From Stigmatella ashevillena (GTDB lineage: Bacteria; Myxococcota; Myxococcia; Myxococcales; Myxococcaceae), in assembly GCF_028368975.1 (NCBI RefSeq), contig NZ_JAQNDM010000002.1:2180007-2244006 (forward strand): 64,000 nt of DNA, read 5' to 3'. The position numbers and the translations under genes are program-made. Position 1 is the first letter of the stretch. Each line of letters opens with the position of its first letter. Positions 35,254 through 44,440 of the stretch are shown here, piece after piece. The notes under the pieces were generated by a model. The model saw nothing but the letters and a program-made list of their open reading frames with translations. It was not told the origin of the DNA and made no database searches.

Positions 35254-36483
35254 GTGAAAGGCCTCGTTTTCGATTTCTCCCTCCCCAAGTATGTCCTCGC
35301 CAAGGGATTGGGGGGACTGTACCCCCGGGTCCACTATGGGCCAGGAAGCTGTCTTTCCCTGAGAGAGCTGCCCTCCCCGGTCCCCCCCGGGCCAGAGTGG
35401 GTCCGTCTGAGGCCCCGGCTGGCCGGCCTCTGTGGCTCGGACATCGCGGCCCTCTTCTTCAAGGTCAGCCTCCAACTGGAGCCCTTCAACAGTTTCCCCG
35501 CGGTGCTGGGACACGAGATCCTCGCCACACTGGAAGAAGCCTGTCCGGGGATCGAGGCCGGACAACGCGTCGCCGTGGATCCCGTCCTGCCCTGCCGCCT
35601 GAGGGGAATCACCCCTCCGTGCAAGCCGTGCGCGGCCGGGCTGGAGAATGGGTGCGAGCGCACCGCGGACGGATGCCTCGCCGCCGGTCAGATGCTGGGC
35701 TACCAACGGGATCTGCCTGGCGGAATGGGCACGGAGATGGTGGGCCACCCCTCCCAGCTCCACCCCGTGCCACCGGGAGTCTCGGACAAGGCGGCGGTGC
35801 TGGTAGAGCCGCTCGCGGTGGGCCTCCACGCCGTCCTCAAGGTGCCCCTGAAAACCGGGGACCGGGTGCTCGTCATTGGAGGAGGCCCCGTGGCCTTCAC
35901 CGTGCTCTGGGCCCTCCGGGCGCTCGGGTACCGCAACCCCGTGACGCTGCTGGTGGCGGAGGACTACCAGCGGAAGCTCGCCGTGCTGCTCGGCGCGGAC
36001 GAAGCCCTGCTCGTGAAGGAGGACGTAGCCGAAGCCGAGGAGGTCGCCCGGCTGACCGGGGCGCGCCTGTACAAGCCCATCCTCGGGCCCCCCACACTCA
36101 CGGGAGGCTTCGAGGTCACGATCGACTGTATCGGCAGTGCCGCCTCCGTGCAGGACTCCCTGCGCTACACCCGGGCGTTGGGAAAGGTGGTGCTGGTGGG
36201 GGCCGCAGGGCTCCTGGACGGGGTGGATTGGACCATGGTGTGGCGTAATGAACTGATGGTGCTCGGCTCCTACGCCTATGGAACGGAACACTTCCGGGGC
36301 GAGCGCAAGCACACCTTCGATCTGGTACTGGATCTGCTTTCCCGGCGGGAGGGGCCGGATCCCTCCGTACTCGTCACCCACGTCTTTCCGCTTTCGCGGT
36401 ACCAGGAGGCCATCGAGGCGAACCTGGAGCGAAAGCGCTGGCAGTCCGTGAAGACCGCTTTCGACCTGACGGTGAACGCATGA
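35254..36483 (+). CDS. Zinc-dependent medium-chain alcohol dehydrogenase-like protein
   Basis: This is a 409-residue MDR-family protein. Catalytic-zinc motifs include GLCGSDIAALFF and AVLGHEILA; the structural-zinc lobe has spaced cysteines (CKPCAAGLENGC). The Rossmann motif is VLVIGGGPVAFTVLWAL. It is somewhat longer than typical threonine or sorbitol dehydrogenases because of insertions. Substrate is unknown. Translation starts at a GTG at 35254 after a GGGGG stretch. Its stop overlaps the next ATG (ATGA), coupling it to an MBL-fold hydrolase. Confidence 0.85.
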   Translation: MKGLVFDFSLPKYVLAKGLGGLYPRVHYGPGSCLSLRELPSPVPPGPEWVRLRPRLAGLCGSDIAALFFKVSLQLEPFNSFPAVLGHEILATLEEACPGIEAGQRVAVDPVLPCRLRGITPPCKPCAAGLENGCERTADGCLAAGQMLGYQRDLPGGMGTEMVGHPSQLHPVPPGVSDKAAVLVEPLAVGLHAVLKVPLKTGDRVLVIGGGPVAFTVLWALRALGYRNPVTLLVAEDYQRKLAVLLGADEALLVKEDVAEAEEVARLTGARLYKPILGPPTLTGGFEVTIDCIGSAASVQDSLRYTRALGKVVLVGAAGLLDGVDWTMVWRNELMVLGSYAYGTEHFRGERKHTFDLVLDLLSRREGPDPSVLVTHVFPLSRYQEAIEANLERKRWQSVKTAFDLTVNA

Positions 36484-37553
36484 CCTCGAGCTTCCGTCCC
36501 CTGCCCTCCCTGGCCGCGGCCCGCGCCGAACCCATCCCTGGCCTTCGCCTCCAGCACCTCCGGCGCGCCGCACAGGAGGCCCGTGAAGCCTTCGTGGCCG
36601 GGGGCCCCGTGGCCGCGGTGGCCACCTGCGACTTGATTACCTTCCCCTACCCCGCCCAGTTCGCCTTCAGCGGGGCGGCGCTGTCGCCGGTGCCGTATGT
36701 GATGATGACGAACCGGATGCAGGTGGTTCAGTTCCACCAGGGCGGGGAGCTGCGCACGCTGCTCTTCAACCCCAGCGACTACGAGCGAGGCCACGCGGCC
36801 CCCTTCTACCGGAGCCTGCGCGAGCGCTACGGCGCCTTCGTCTCGGACAAGATGATGTCCACCCGGCACGGCACGGTGGAGAGCCACCTGGCGGCCCTGG
36901 GACTGAAGCCCGAGGACGTGGACTACCTCGCGTTCGACCACCTGCACGTCCAGGATGTCCGCCGCTGGCTGGGGGGAGAGGGCACTTCGGCCTACTTCCC
37001 CCGGGCCAAGCTGCTGATCCAGCGCGCCGAATGGGAAGCGGTGAAGAACCTGCACCCCATGCAGACGGTCTGGTACGTGCCGAACGGCACGGCGGGGGTG
37101 CCCGAAAGCCGGGTGGAGCTGCTGGAGGGCGACGTGTGGCTGGGGCCCGGAGCCGCCATCCTGGCCACGCCCGGGCACACGCTGGGGAACATGTCCCTGG
37201 CAGTGGCCACGGGCCAAGAGGTGTTCGTGGTGAGCGAGAACGGCGTGGCCACGGAGAGCTACACGCCGCTTCAGTCCGCCATTCCGGGCATGCGCTCCTT
37301 CGCCGAGCACATGGGCCTGGAAGTCGTGCTCAATGGCAACACCCGCGAGCACTCCCTGGACCAGTACTCCTCGATGGTGGTGGAGAAGCTGTTCGCGGGG
37401 CCTTCGGCGGTGGAAGAAGCCTTCGTGAACTTCCACCCCTCGTCCCTGCTCACCGCCTCCTTGATGGCCCCGGGCCTGTCTCCCACCGTGGTCCTGCCTT
37501 CACCCCACTTTGGAGACATCCGCCCGGCGGCCGCCGCCCGCCGCGCCGCGTGA
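36480..37553 (+). CDS. Metallo-beta-lactamase-fold hydrolase
   Basis: This is a 357-residue protein. Metal-binding motifs of the MBL superfamily are visible: FDHLHVQDVRRW (H-x-H-x-D near residue 145), ILATPGHTLGNMSL near 225 and a late LNGNTREHS. The N-terminal 80 residues are not part of the standard fold. Translation is coupled to the preceding dehydrogenase by a four-base overlap, so the two likely act on the same compound, for example oxidation followed by hydrolysis. That pathway is inference. Confidence 0.82.
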   Translation: MTSSFRPLPSLAAARAEPIPGLRLQHLRRAAQEAREAFVAGGPVAAVATCDLITFPYPAQFAFSGAALSPVPYVMMTNRMQVVQFHQGGELRTLLFNPSDYERGHAAPFYRSLRERYGAFVSDKMMSTRHGTVESHLAALGLKPEDVDYLAFDHLHVQDVRRWLGGEGTSAYFPRAKLLIQRAEWEAVKNLHPMQTVWYVPNGTAGVPESRVELLEGDVWLGPGAAILATPGHTLGNMSLAVATGQEVFVVSENGVATESYTPLQSAIPGMRSFAEHMGLEVVLNGNTREHSLDQYSSMVVEKLFAGPSAVEEAFVNFHPSSLLTASLMAPGLSPTVVLPSPHFGDIRPAAAARRAA

Positions 37554-37561
37554 ACCCAGCC

Positions 37562-38218
37562 TCAGTACAGGAAGAGGAGGGGATCCTGCGTGCTGGTGAA
37601 GAAGTTGAGGAAAACCGCCGTGTACCCGGTCCCGGCCCCGTATGCGCACACCGTGGAATAATTGTAGCAGAGCACGTTGAGCCCGTACCCCCCAATCACA
37701 ATCAAGCTCCCGGTGCTATCGGCAAAGACGTGTTGAACGGTCGCGGATCCCGGGCCGCCACCGCCGCCGTTGGGCGGAAGCGCGCCCCCGGTCAACTGGA
37801 CACGCCTGAGGACACCCGCCGTGTTCAGATCCACCAGGACCGCATGGGCTCGACCGAAGATCCCCATGCCCCGGATGCTAAAATATTCTGTATAGCTCGC
37901 CACGAACCCCGCTGGGTCCACGTTGATGAAGATGTCCGGCTCATACGTTGACGTTCCCACCAGGGTGACTGCTGGCGGCGTCAAGCATGCGCCAGAAGGG
38001 TCCGCCTCGATCCGGGCGTAGATATTGAAAGGGGGCTCTGGGTACCCTGTGGGCCTCTCTTTCTCGGTCCGGACCGTGTATGTGCAACCATTCCAGGAAG
38101 CGGATACCTCCTTGCTGAACATGATATCCGTCTTGCTGAAATCATCCCCAGCAGCGGCCCACGCCGGCGCGCACAGAGCCACAACAATCCCAAAGGCAAG
38201 CTTTCCCATCCAACGCAT
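37562..38218 (-). CDS. Secreted protein, unknown function
   Basis: This 218-residue precursor has a signal peptide (LAFGIVVALCAPAWAAA) and a beta-rich, glycine-rich mature part with about five cysteines (SWNGCTYTVRTEK, GACLTPPAV, VLCYNYSTVCAYG). No domain is recognised. The start at 38218 gives the signal peptide. It is convergent with the MBL-fold gene, eight bases apart. Confidence 0.7.
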   Translation of the reverse strand: MRWMGKLAFGIVVALCAPAWAAAGDDFSKTDIMFSKEVSASWNGCTYTVRTEKERPTGYPEPPFNIYARIEADPSGACLTPPAVTLVGTSTYEPDIFINVDPAGFVASYTEYFSIRGMGIFGRAHAVLVDLNTAGVLRRVQLTGGALPPNGGGGGPGSATVQHVFADSTGSLIVIGGYGLNVLCYNYSTVCAYGAGTGYTAVFLNFFTSTQDPLLFLY

Positions 38219-38378
38219 GTCTACAACCTCCTGATGATGTGTCTCGAAGTGATGGGTCACATCGTACAGGCTGCGTCCTAGAAAGACATATGCAAAATGC
38301 GCGATGGTCCGGCGCCATCCACCCGCGGGCGGCGCTGATACCACCGCCCGCAGCCCTCCGCCGTGCTCGCCTTCGTGC

Positions 38379-40544
38379 CTACTGATGACTCGTGGGGTGG
38401 TTGACCGTCAGAGGGATTTGCCCCTTGAACAGCCGGTTGATGTCACCTGCCAGCCTCAAATAGAAGTCCGAGGACACCGCAACGCCATCCGCGTCCAGGG
38501 TGAGGAAGTATTGGTTGGTAGGGATCATCGAGCTGTTCTCCGCCCCCTTGGCGATGGCCGTCCCCTCGTCATACTCGTCGAACATGGCCACGTAGCCGGT
38601 CGAGATGCCCACGCTCTTGAGGTTATAGGCCTGCCGCCACATGAAGTCGCCATGGAGCCGGGGGATCTGGTTGCGGGGCCCCCCGTGCAGGTTGGCCCAG
38701 GAGAACCCCGGCCAGATGACCGCCTGATAGGCGATTCCATACTGCTGCGTGTAGGCGTAATCCGGCTGCCACTGGTTGGCCAGGTAGTGATCCGCGCCCT
38801 CCGTCCCTCCGAAGCGGCCGACGAACCACGGCGAGATCATGTCCAGGGACCGGTAGACATTCTCGAAATCCGTCCTCGAATCATTGATGCCCGTGCGCCA
38901 GTAGGTGGGCACGCCACCGATGACATAGATGCCCTGACCCTTGAACCAGTTGATGATGTCCGTGGCCTCGGCGGCCGTGCCGGGACGATCCGTGAAGCCG
39001 ATGCCCCAAATGCAGACGACCAGCTTGCCGTTCTGCCGGGCATACGCGGAGGACGAGGTCAGGTTCATGGCATTGACGATGTTGGCCGTCCAGTCGTGCT
39101 TGACCGCGTTCACCCAGGTGCTGGGGTTCATGCCGGTGATGTCATACATGACATAGAACTTCCGCCCGTAGGTCTCCGCCGCGTTCTTCACCTTCACCGC
39201 GACACTGTCGCGGTTGGTCCTCCAGCCATCCGGCGAGGTGCTGTCACTGGCACCGAAGCGCTGCAACGCGGCCCCGTCGATGTTGTAGGTCCGCATCCAC
39301 TCGAAGTGCTTGTTGACGGTCTCCGGATCATAGGACGAGAAGAGCTTCGCGGGCTGTCCATTGCCCAGGTTCGCGAGGTTGGTCGAATACAGCTTCGAGT
39401 ACTCCCGGAGGTCCGGGTAGAGATCAAAGTTGACGTTGGAGTTGGGCGTGGGCGCGCTGCTGTTCTTCGACCAGTGAATCCAGCCGTTGTTCGGAGACCC
39501 GTCCCCCGCCGCGTTGAACCACCCTTGATACCCTGCGAACAGCTTGCCGACGACGTCACCGCCGCTGGCCACCGCCGTCGAGAACTTGAACCAATTCACG
39601 TTGAAGAGGCCCCCCGTGCCACTTCCGGTGAACCGCAGGTACAGGTTGTGCACGCCACTCACGCTGTTGATGGCACAAGAGCGGGTGAGCCACGTCTGCC
39701 AGCCTCCCGTGGCCGGGACCGAGCAGGTTCCCGCGAGCGTTCCGGTCACACTGTCGAGCCGGACCTCGATGTTGCCCCCAGCCCCACCGCTGGCAACCCG
39801 AGTCTCGAAGGCCGTCGCGCCACCCCCGAAATCCACGTTGTTGAACGCGATGTAGTCGGCATTGTCGATGAAGGCGACGTTCTGGCCCCCTTCGCTGGAA
39901 GCCTCCAATTGTGTGCCGGACTGGCTGTCATGGCTCGACGCCGCGATCTGGTTGAACGCGGAGCGATTGCCCGTAGGGGGAGCGGAGCCATACACCTCGA
40001 ACTCGGAGAGCTGCCCTCCCGTCGCGCCCGAGTTGGCCGTGAAGTTCAGCCTCACATACCGGGCGCTAACCGCCGCGAAGTTCAACGTGACGGTATTGGC
40101 ACTCGGGCTGAACGTATACGTCGCGGGGGCGAGAATCTGTGCATAGGTGGCGTCGTCGGTGCTCCCCTGAACGGACAGGGTCTGCGTCCTGGCCCCCCAA
40201 GCCGCCGGCAGCTTGAGGACCACTTGATTGACGCTGCTCGCGCTGCCCAGATCCACCCGGATCCAGTTGGGATAGGCGTTGGCGGCCGCCTCCCAGTAGG
40301 TGGATGGGTTTGCGTCGTTCGCATTCGCCGCGACGTAGACTTGCGTGTAACTGCTCGCCGTCACTCCCTGCGCGTTGAGTTTCAGCGGAAACTTGCTCTC
40401 GCCCACTTCATGGGAAGCAGGCGCCTCCGAGACCGGGAACAAGCCATCCTCGGGGGTACAGGCCAGAGCGCTCAACAACAGCCCTCCCATGCCCATCCTC
40501 AGCCACCAATGGCTCCCCATCCCCTTCTTGAAGTTCAAAGTCAC
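38379..40544 (-). CDS. Secreted GH71/99-like glycoside hydrolase lipoprotein with discoidin and CBM6-type modules
   Basis: This 721-residue lipoprotein (leader GMGGLLLSALAC) starts at a GTG behind GAGGAG. Residues 55-190 form an F5/8C discoidin-like module (NANDANPSTYWEAAANAYPN, SARYVRLNFTANSG). Residues 195-325 form a CBM6/35-like module (YIAFNNVDFGGGATAFETRV). Residues 330-721 resemble GH71/99-like enzymes (LFAGYQGWFNAAGDGSP, MYDITGMNPSTW, FDEYDEGTAIAKGAENS). GH99 relatives cleave internal alpha-mannosidic bonds, so a fungal or yeast mannan substrate is plausible but unproven. It probably works on the cell surface. Confidence 0.83.
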   Translation of the reverse strand: MTLNFKKGMGSHWWLRMGMGGLLLSALACTPEDGLFPVSEAPASHEVGESKFPLKLNAQGVTASSYTQVYVAANANDANPSTYWEAAANAYPNWIRVDLGSASSVNQVVLKLPAAWGARTQTLSVQGSTDDATYAQILAPATYTFSPSANTVTLNFAAVSARYVRLNFTANSGATGGQLSEFEVYGSAPPTGNRSAFNQIAASSHDSQSGTQLEASSEGGQNVAFIDNADYIAFNNVDFGGGATAFETRVASGGAGGNIEVRLDSVTGTLAGTCSVPATGGWQTWLTRSCAINSVSGVHNLYLRFTGSGTGGLFNVNWFKFSTAVASGGDVVGKLFAGYQGWFNAAGDGSPNNGWIHWSKNSSAPTPNSNVNFDLYPDLREYSKLYSTNLANLGNGQPAKLFSSYDPETVNKHFEWMRTYNIDGAALQRFGASDSTSPDGWRTNRDSVAVKVKNAAETYGRKFYVMYDITGMNPSTWVNAVKHDWTANIVNAMNLTSSSAYARQNGKLVVCIWGIGFTDRPGTAAEATDIINWFKGQGIYVIGGVPTYWRTGINDSRTDFENVYRSLDMISPWFVGRFGGTEGADHYLANQWQPDYAYTQQYGIAYQAVIWPGFSWANLHGGPRNQIPRLHGDFMWRQAYNLKSVGISTGYVAMFDEYDEGTAIAKGAENSSMIPTNQYFLTLDADGVAVSSDFYLRLAGDINRLFKGQIPLTVNHPTSHQ

Positions 40545-40830
40545 GTCAGTCTCCTCATGTCCCGCTCAGGGCGATTGGCTCGACAGGTCCCTTGCGACCC
40601 GGCCTGAATAAGCCAAGAAAGCCAATTTTTCCATTATTTCATTGAATCATTCAGTGACAGGTTTCTGTTCACTGTATGACTATGGGCCCCAAACACTCAC
40701 TTCAGAGCACGTGGCATGGCGCGATGCGGTGATGACGCAATGCGAAACAACGGAAGAGCGCCTCCGGAGGTGCTGGCGGAACGTCTCGCGGGTTCCGTGT
40801 AGCATGCGCGCTCCTCCTCAAAGGGCTCAC

Positions 40831-41631
40831 ATGTACCGGACCTGGACCATCGCCGTCGTGTCGTTGGGGTTTCTCGTTGCCATGACGGGCACCGCCCACG
40901 CGGACGGGCTCGGACACATCCCTTATGGTGACAATTGCTGGGGAAGCGGCACGGATGCCGATCGCGACGGACTCAACGACCAGTGCGAGTACCAGCTTGC
41001 CTACGGCTTCATGCCGCTCTTCTGGTTCGACAGCGGCGAGAGTGGCTTTGCCCGGCGTCCTTACTACGCGGTGAAGAGCACCAGCTTCGCCACCCGCACG
41101 CTGCAGATCTTCTACCTGGACACCTTCTTCGATGACACCGGTGTCACCACCGGACACGACGGAGACCCCGAGTTTCAGATCCTCGAGGTCCATTACTCGG
41201 GAGGACGGTGGTACCTCGACTGGGCCTACCTGTCCGCCCATCGCAAGAGCAGTTGCGACTCGTCCGCCTGGTACGCCTACAGCCAACTCGAATACGACAC
41301 CGCGATCGACTCTCGCAATGCCTACCGGGGCTGGCCGACCCTCTATGTGGCCGAGGACAAGCATGCCACCTACAACACCCTGAGCACCTGCGATCAAGGC
41401 TGCTTTCTCCAGGACTACTGCAGCCGCCATACTTACCAGTACCTCGATACGGCGGACCGACTCGTCTCCCGGAACGTGGGCTCGACGGCGGTCCAGTTGA
41501 TCAACTCCGTCCTCCTCAATGGCAAGACCGAGCGCCTGCTCGACGATGCCGCGTTCAAGGGGTGGGATGACCAGTGGTACCGGCCCAACTCGGAAGGGTA
41601 CCGCCGTCACCTGGACGACTTCGGGTTCTAG
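40831..41631 (+). CDS. Secreted protein with calcium-binding-type motif, Vps62-like
   Basis: This 266-residue precursor has a signal peptide ([16 protein letters not shown]). The mature part starts with a thrombospondin-type calcium loop ([12 protein letters not shown]), then [43 protein letters not shown] and [13 protein letters not shown]. This order (H-x-G-D-x-E, then S-x-H, then K-H-A) recalls Vps62/necrosis-protein-like secreted families, a weak resemblance. ATG at 40831 gives the clean signal peptide. The next gene begins six bases after its stop, so an operon is likely. Confidence 0.68.
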   Translation: MYRTWTIAVVSLGFLVAMTGTAHADGLGHIPYGDNCWGSGTDADRDGLNDQCEYQLAYGFMPLFWFDSGESGFARRPYYAVKSTSFATRTLQIFYLDTFFDDTGVTTGHDGDPEFQILEVHYSGGRWYLDWAYLSAHRKSSCDSSAWYAYSQLEYDTAIDSRNAYRGWPTLYVAEDKHATYNTLSTCDQGCFLQDYCSRHTYQYLDTADRLVSRNVGSTAVQLINSVLLNGKTERLLDDAAFKGWDDQWYRPNSEGYRRHLDDFGF

Positions 41632-41637
41632 CGCTTC

Positions 41638-42927
41638 GTGCGGAACACCCCCACGCCCTCTGGCCCTCCCCGACGTCCCGGCTCCCGGGCACGCTTCGCC
41701 CTGCTGGGAGTAGGCGCCGCAGCGCTCCTGCTGGCCCTCGTCCTCTCCCGGTGGCCCCCGCCGGGCAGCGAGGCACCAATCCACTCTCCCTCCCCAGAAG
41801 AGCGCAGCCCCGCTGCCCTGGGAGAGCGCCCTTCAAGGCCTCCCGCTCCCTCATCCTCCGCGCGTCTTTCCCCGCCCGCAGCCCCTTCTCCCGAGGACGC
41901 CCTCTCCACGGCCCTGGGCGAGGAACGGGTCACCCTGACGTCCAGCGTCAGGATCGAAGGGATCGAACAGGACCGCCCGTGGGTGTGCGCGGGCGAAGTC
42001 ATGGGCCTCTCCGCCCACCTCGGCGGCGTGGCCGAGCCGGGTTCGGTCACCCGGTGGATCTGGCCCGTCCCGGGAGGACATGCCGAGTTGCACCCCGGTC
42101 CACAGCTCCAATGGAGGGCCCCCCCGGTGGCGGGCAGATACCCCGTGCGATTCCAGGTGTGCAGGGACCTCGGAGGGCGGCGTGTCGGCGTCCTGGCCGA
42201 GCGCCAGCTCGAACTTGAGGTGCGCCCATGCGGAGAGGAGGCGGGACAGCGGCACGAACCCCTTCAGATCGGCGTCACTCAACGCGGCCAGGGGAGCTTC
42301 ACCTTCGAGGCGCTGTACCGAGGCGACGAGCCGATCTCTGCCTACACATGGGACTTCGGCGATGGCTCCCGCTCCACCACGGCCGAGCCCCGCATGGAGC
42401 ACACCTATGCGCTCTCAGGCCTTGGTCCCCAGGAACCCCGGAGCTTCACCGTCACGCTCCAGGCGCGCCGGGAACGGGGGCAGGCCCTGAAGGCCACCAC
42501 ATTCGTGCTCATGCGCGGGCAGCCCTCCTCCGGCCCACCCTCTTCCGTCGAACTCCAGGTCTCCCGCTGGCGCCCCCGTACCGATGAAGACGGTTGGAGG
42601 AGCGACGTGGTGGTGCGCGTCTCGGACAACACGGCCCATACCTGGGAGCGCATCGAGCGCGTGTTCCTGCGCTGGGCGGGAGAGGCGGACATCGACGTGA
42701 GGCCCTGGAACGAGCGGGTACACGTGGAGGAGACACTCGAACACGGTGGCTTTCGGGGCTACGTGACGGTGAGTCCGTCCGAGGCCGGGCCCGAGATCAA
42801 ACAGATCCTCGACTTCCTGTATGGCCGCGACGCCACAGGCCAGGAGGTGGTGGTGTCCTGGAGCCCCTTCAAGCGCGAGCCTCCCGCGGAGCCGCCCAAA
42901 GCGCAGGACCTCGTCCCCGTAAAATAA
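41638..42927 (+). CDS. Membrane-anchored PKD-domain protein
   Basis: This 429-residue protein has an N-terminal anchor (ARFALLGVGAAALLLALVL), a Pro/Ser-rich linker to about residue 90, and then Ig-like beta domains. One is a PKD domain with the hallmark ISAYTWDFGDGSRS, followed by RMEHTYALSG. PKD modules mediate extracellular protein or carbohydrate binding. Translation begins at GTG, six bases after the upstream secreted protein. The C-terminal 130 residues are unassigned. Confidence 0.8.
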   Translation: MRNTPTPSGPPRRPGSRARFALLGVGAAALLLALVLSRWPPPGSEAPIHSPSPEERSPAALGERPSRPPAPSSSARLSPPAAPSPEDALSTALGEERVTLTSSVRIEGIEQDRPWVCAGEVMGLSAHLGGVAEPGSVTRWIWPVPGGHAELHPGPQLQWRAPPVAGRYPVRFQVCRDLGGRRVGVLAERQLELEVRPCGEEAGQRHEPLQIGVTQRGQGSFTFEALYRGDEPISAYTWDFGDGSRSTTAEPRMEHTYALSGLGPQEPRSFTVTLQARRERGQALKATTFVLMRGQPSSGPPSSVELQVSRWRPRTDEDGWRSDVVVRVSDNTAHTWERIERVFLRWAGEADIDVRPWNERVHVEETLEHGGFRGYVTVSPSEAGPEIKQILDFLYGRDATGQEVVVSWSPFKREPPAEPPKAQDLVPVK

Positions 42928-42939
42928 GGGGATGTGGGG

Positions 42940-44385
42940 CTACCCCGCCCGCCGCTTCGGCCTCGCGTAAGGGGCCAAGAGGCCGGGCTGATCCACCAGA
43001 CAGCGCAGGGCCCTCCCGGCGAAGTCCTCCAACCGGCGGATGAAGGCGAAGTCGTGCTCGTCGCCCGCCTCGTGCGCCAGTTCATGCAGGATGATGCCCA
43101 GCGTGCTTGGCTCCAGCGGGTCGTCCAGCCGCACCTGGCCCCGGATGTTCACCCGCAGCAGGTGCCGCTCGCGGTCGTATTCCGCGTCCACCCGGGCGCT
43201 CGGATCGCGCACCTTGCGCTCGAAAAACTCCACCCCCGCCTCCCGTCCCGTGAGCTCCCGCGAGAGGCACCGCACCACCCCGGCGAAACGCTCGGCACGT
43301 GCGCCAGGCTGCACCAGCACATCCCGCGGTGGCCCCTCCATCCGCTCCACGTACGCATCCGCGGACTCCACGAGCGTCTCGAGCTGCTCCACCGCGGAGA
43401 GCGGCATTCCCCGCAGGTCCACCACCTTGGCCCCGAGCTGGCGCGCCCGGTCATCCACCCGGGAATCCACCGCCAGCACTGCCCGGGCCGGCAGCACCTT
43501 CGCGACATAGGCCTCGAGCGCCTCTTGCCCGAGGGTGAAGTGTGCCAACACCTCCGTCACCCACGCCCCCGACAGCTCCTGACGGCTCAGCCCGGGCGCC
43601 ATCGACTCGAGGAGAATGGCCGCCAACGTGCGCTTGTAGGCATCTCGGGCCGCATCACGCTCGGCCGCCAGCGGAATACGCTGCTGCACATCGACGTGCC
43701 ACGGAAGGTGGTGCGGCTCTACCGGCAACCCCAGCTCGAAGAGGTGTGGCGTCTCCCCTGGGCGTGGGAAGTAGAGGTCCACCCTCGTGGCCCGCTCGGC
43801 ATACCGCTCTACCCCCCGGTGCAACTCCACGGTCTCCAAGGGGCAATCCTCCAGCGAGTCCTTGGCGCGGGGAGGCCGGACCACGCGTCCATTGAGGGTC
43901 AACTCGACGTGCGGTGGTGGGATGGTGAGGCGCAGCAACTGCACGGCGGCCTCACGCTCGCTGGCGCTCGTGCGGCGAAAGAGCCGCAGGCAGGTGCCCA
44001 CCTGGCGTGAGTTGGGCTTCACATGGCGTCCGGTGCTGTCGAAGACGAGGGTGCGCCCCACCGTCTCCACCTCGGCCCGGTCGCTCGCCGCGATCATCTC
44101 CTTCAACCCACGGCCCTTGCGGCCGCGCCACGTGGGCGGCGTGTCCTTCTCTCCCAGGAAGACGGTGAAGGCGAACTCGTCACGCGCCAGCCCCGTGGGG
44201 GCATCGTCCTCGATGCGGACCTCGTCCTCGGCCAGGCGCACCTTCACCCGGCGCGCGCGTTGATCAAACGCGTTCTGCAGTGCCTCGCGGACAAGCTGAC
44301 CGAGCGGGCGGGCACGATTGGAGCGCCGCCACCCCTCTTCCGACAACTCGAACCACTCCGAACGGCCGTTCCGGCCCTGGCTCAT
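42940..44385 (-). CDS. GHKL-type ATPase fused to a C-terminal HExxH metallopeptidase-like region
   Basis: This is a 481-residue soluble protein. The N-terminal half is a Hsp90/MORC-like ATPase: N-box LVREALQNAFDQ (Glu35, Asn38), a degenerate IEDDAPTGL box at 58-66, and a glycine-rich lid GRKGRGLKEMIAASD near 88-102. The C-terminal end has a zinc-protease-like site, His434-Glu-Leu-Ala-His438, followed by EAGDEHDFAF with another His444. Both parts are in one uninterrupted frame. Function is unknown; ATP-dependent proteolysis, stress or defence roles are possible. ATG at 44385 is chosen because the conserved fold begins there. Confidence 0.75.
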   Translation of the reverse strand: MSQGRNGRSEWFELSEEGWRRSNRARPLGQLVREALQNAFDQRARRVKVRLAEDEVRIEDDAPTGLARDEFAFTVFLGEKDTPPTWRGRKGRGLKEMIAASDRAEVETVGRTLVFDSTGRHVKPNSRQVGTCLRLFRRTSASEREAAVQLLRLTIPPPHVELTLNGRVVRPPRAKDSLEDCPLETVELHRGVERYAERATRVDLYFPRPGETPHLFELGLPVEPHHLPWHVDVQQRIPLAAERDAARDAYKRTLAAILLESMAPGLSRQELSGAWVTEVLAHFTLGQEALEAYVAKVLPARAVLAVDSRVDDRARQLGAKVVDLRGMPLSAVEQLETLVESADAYVERMEGPPRDVLVQPGARAERFAGVVRCLSRELTGREAGVEFFERKVRDPSARVDAEYDRERHLLRVNIRGQVRLDDPLEPSTLGIILHELAHEAGDEHDFAFIRRLEDFAGRALRCLVDQPGLLAPYARPKRRAG

Positions 44386-44440
44386 CACGGGTCTCCCAAA
44401 CCCAAAGGAACACCTCGGGCCATGAATCTCTTCCCGGCCC

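Noticed and set aside
38304-40607. A 767-codon open frame on the plus strand opposite the GH71/99-like gene
   Set aside because: It is antisense to a gene with clear domains, and its residues are Arg/Gly/Val-rich as expected from GC-rich complementary strands. No ribosome-binding site or domain is seen.
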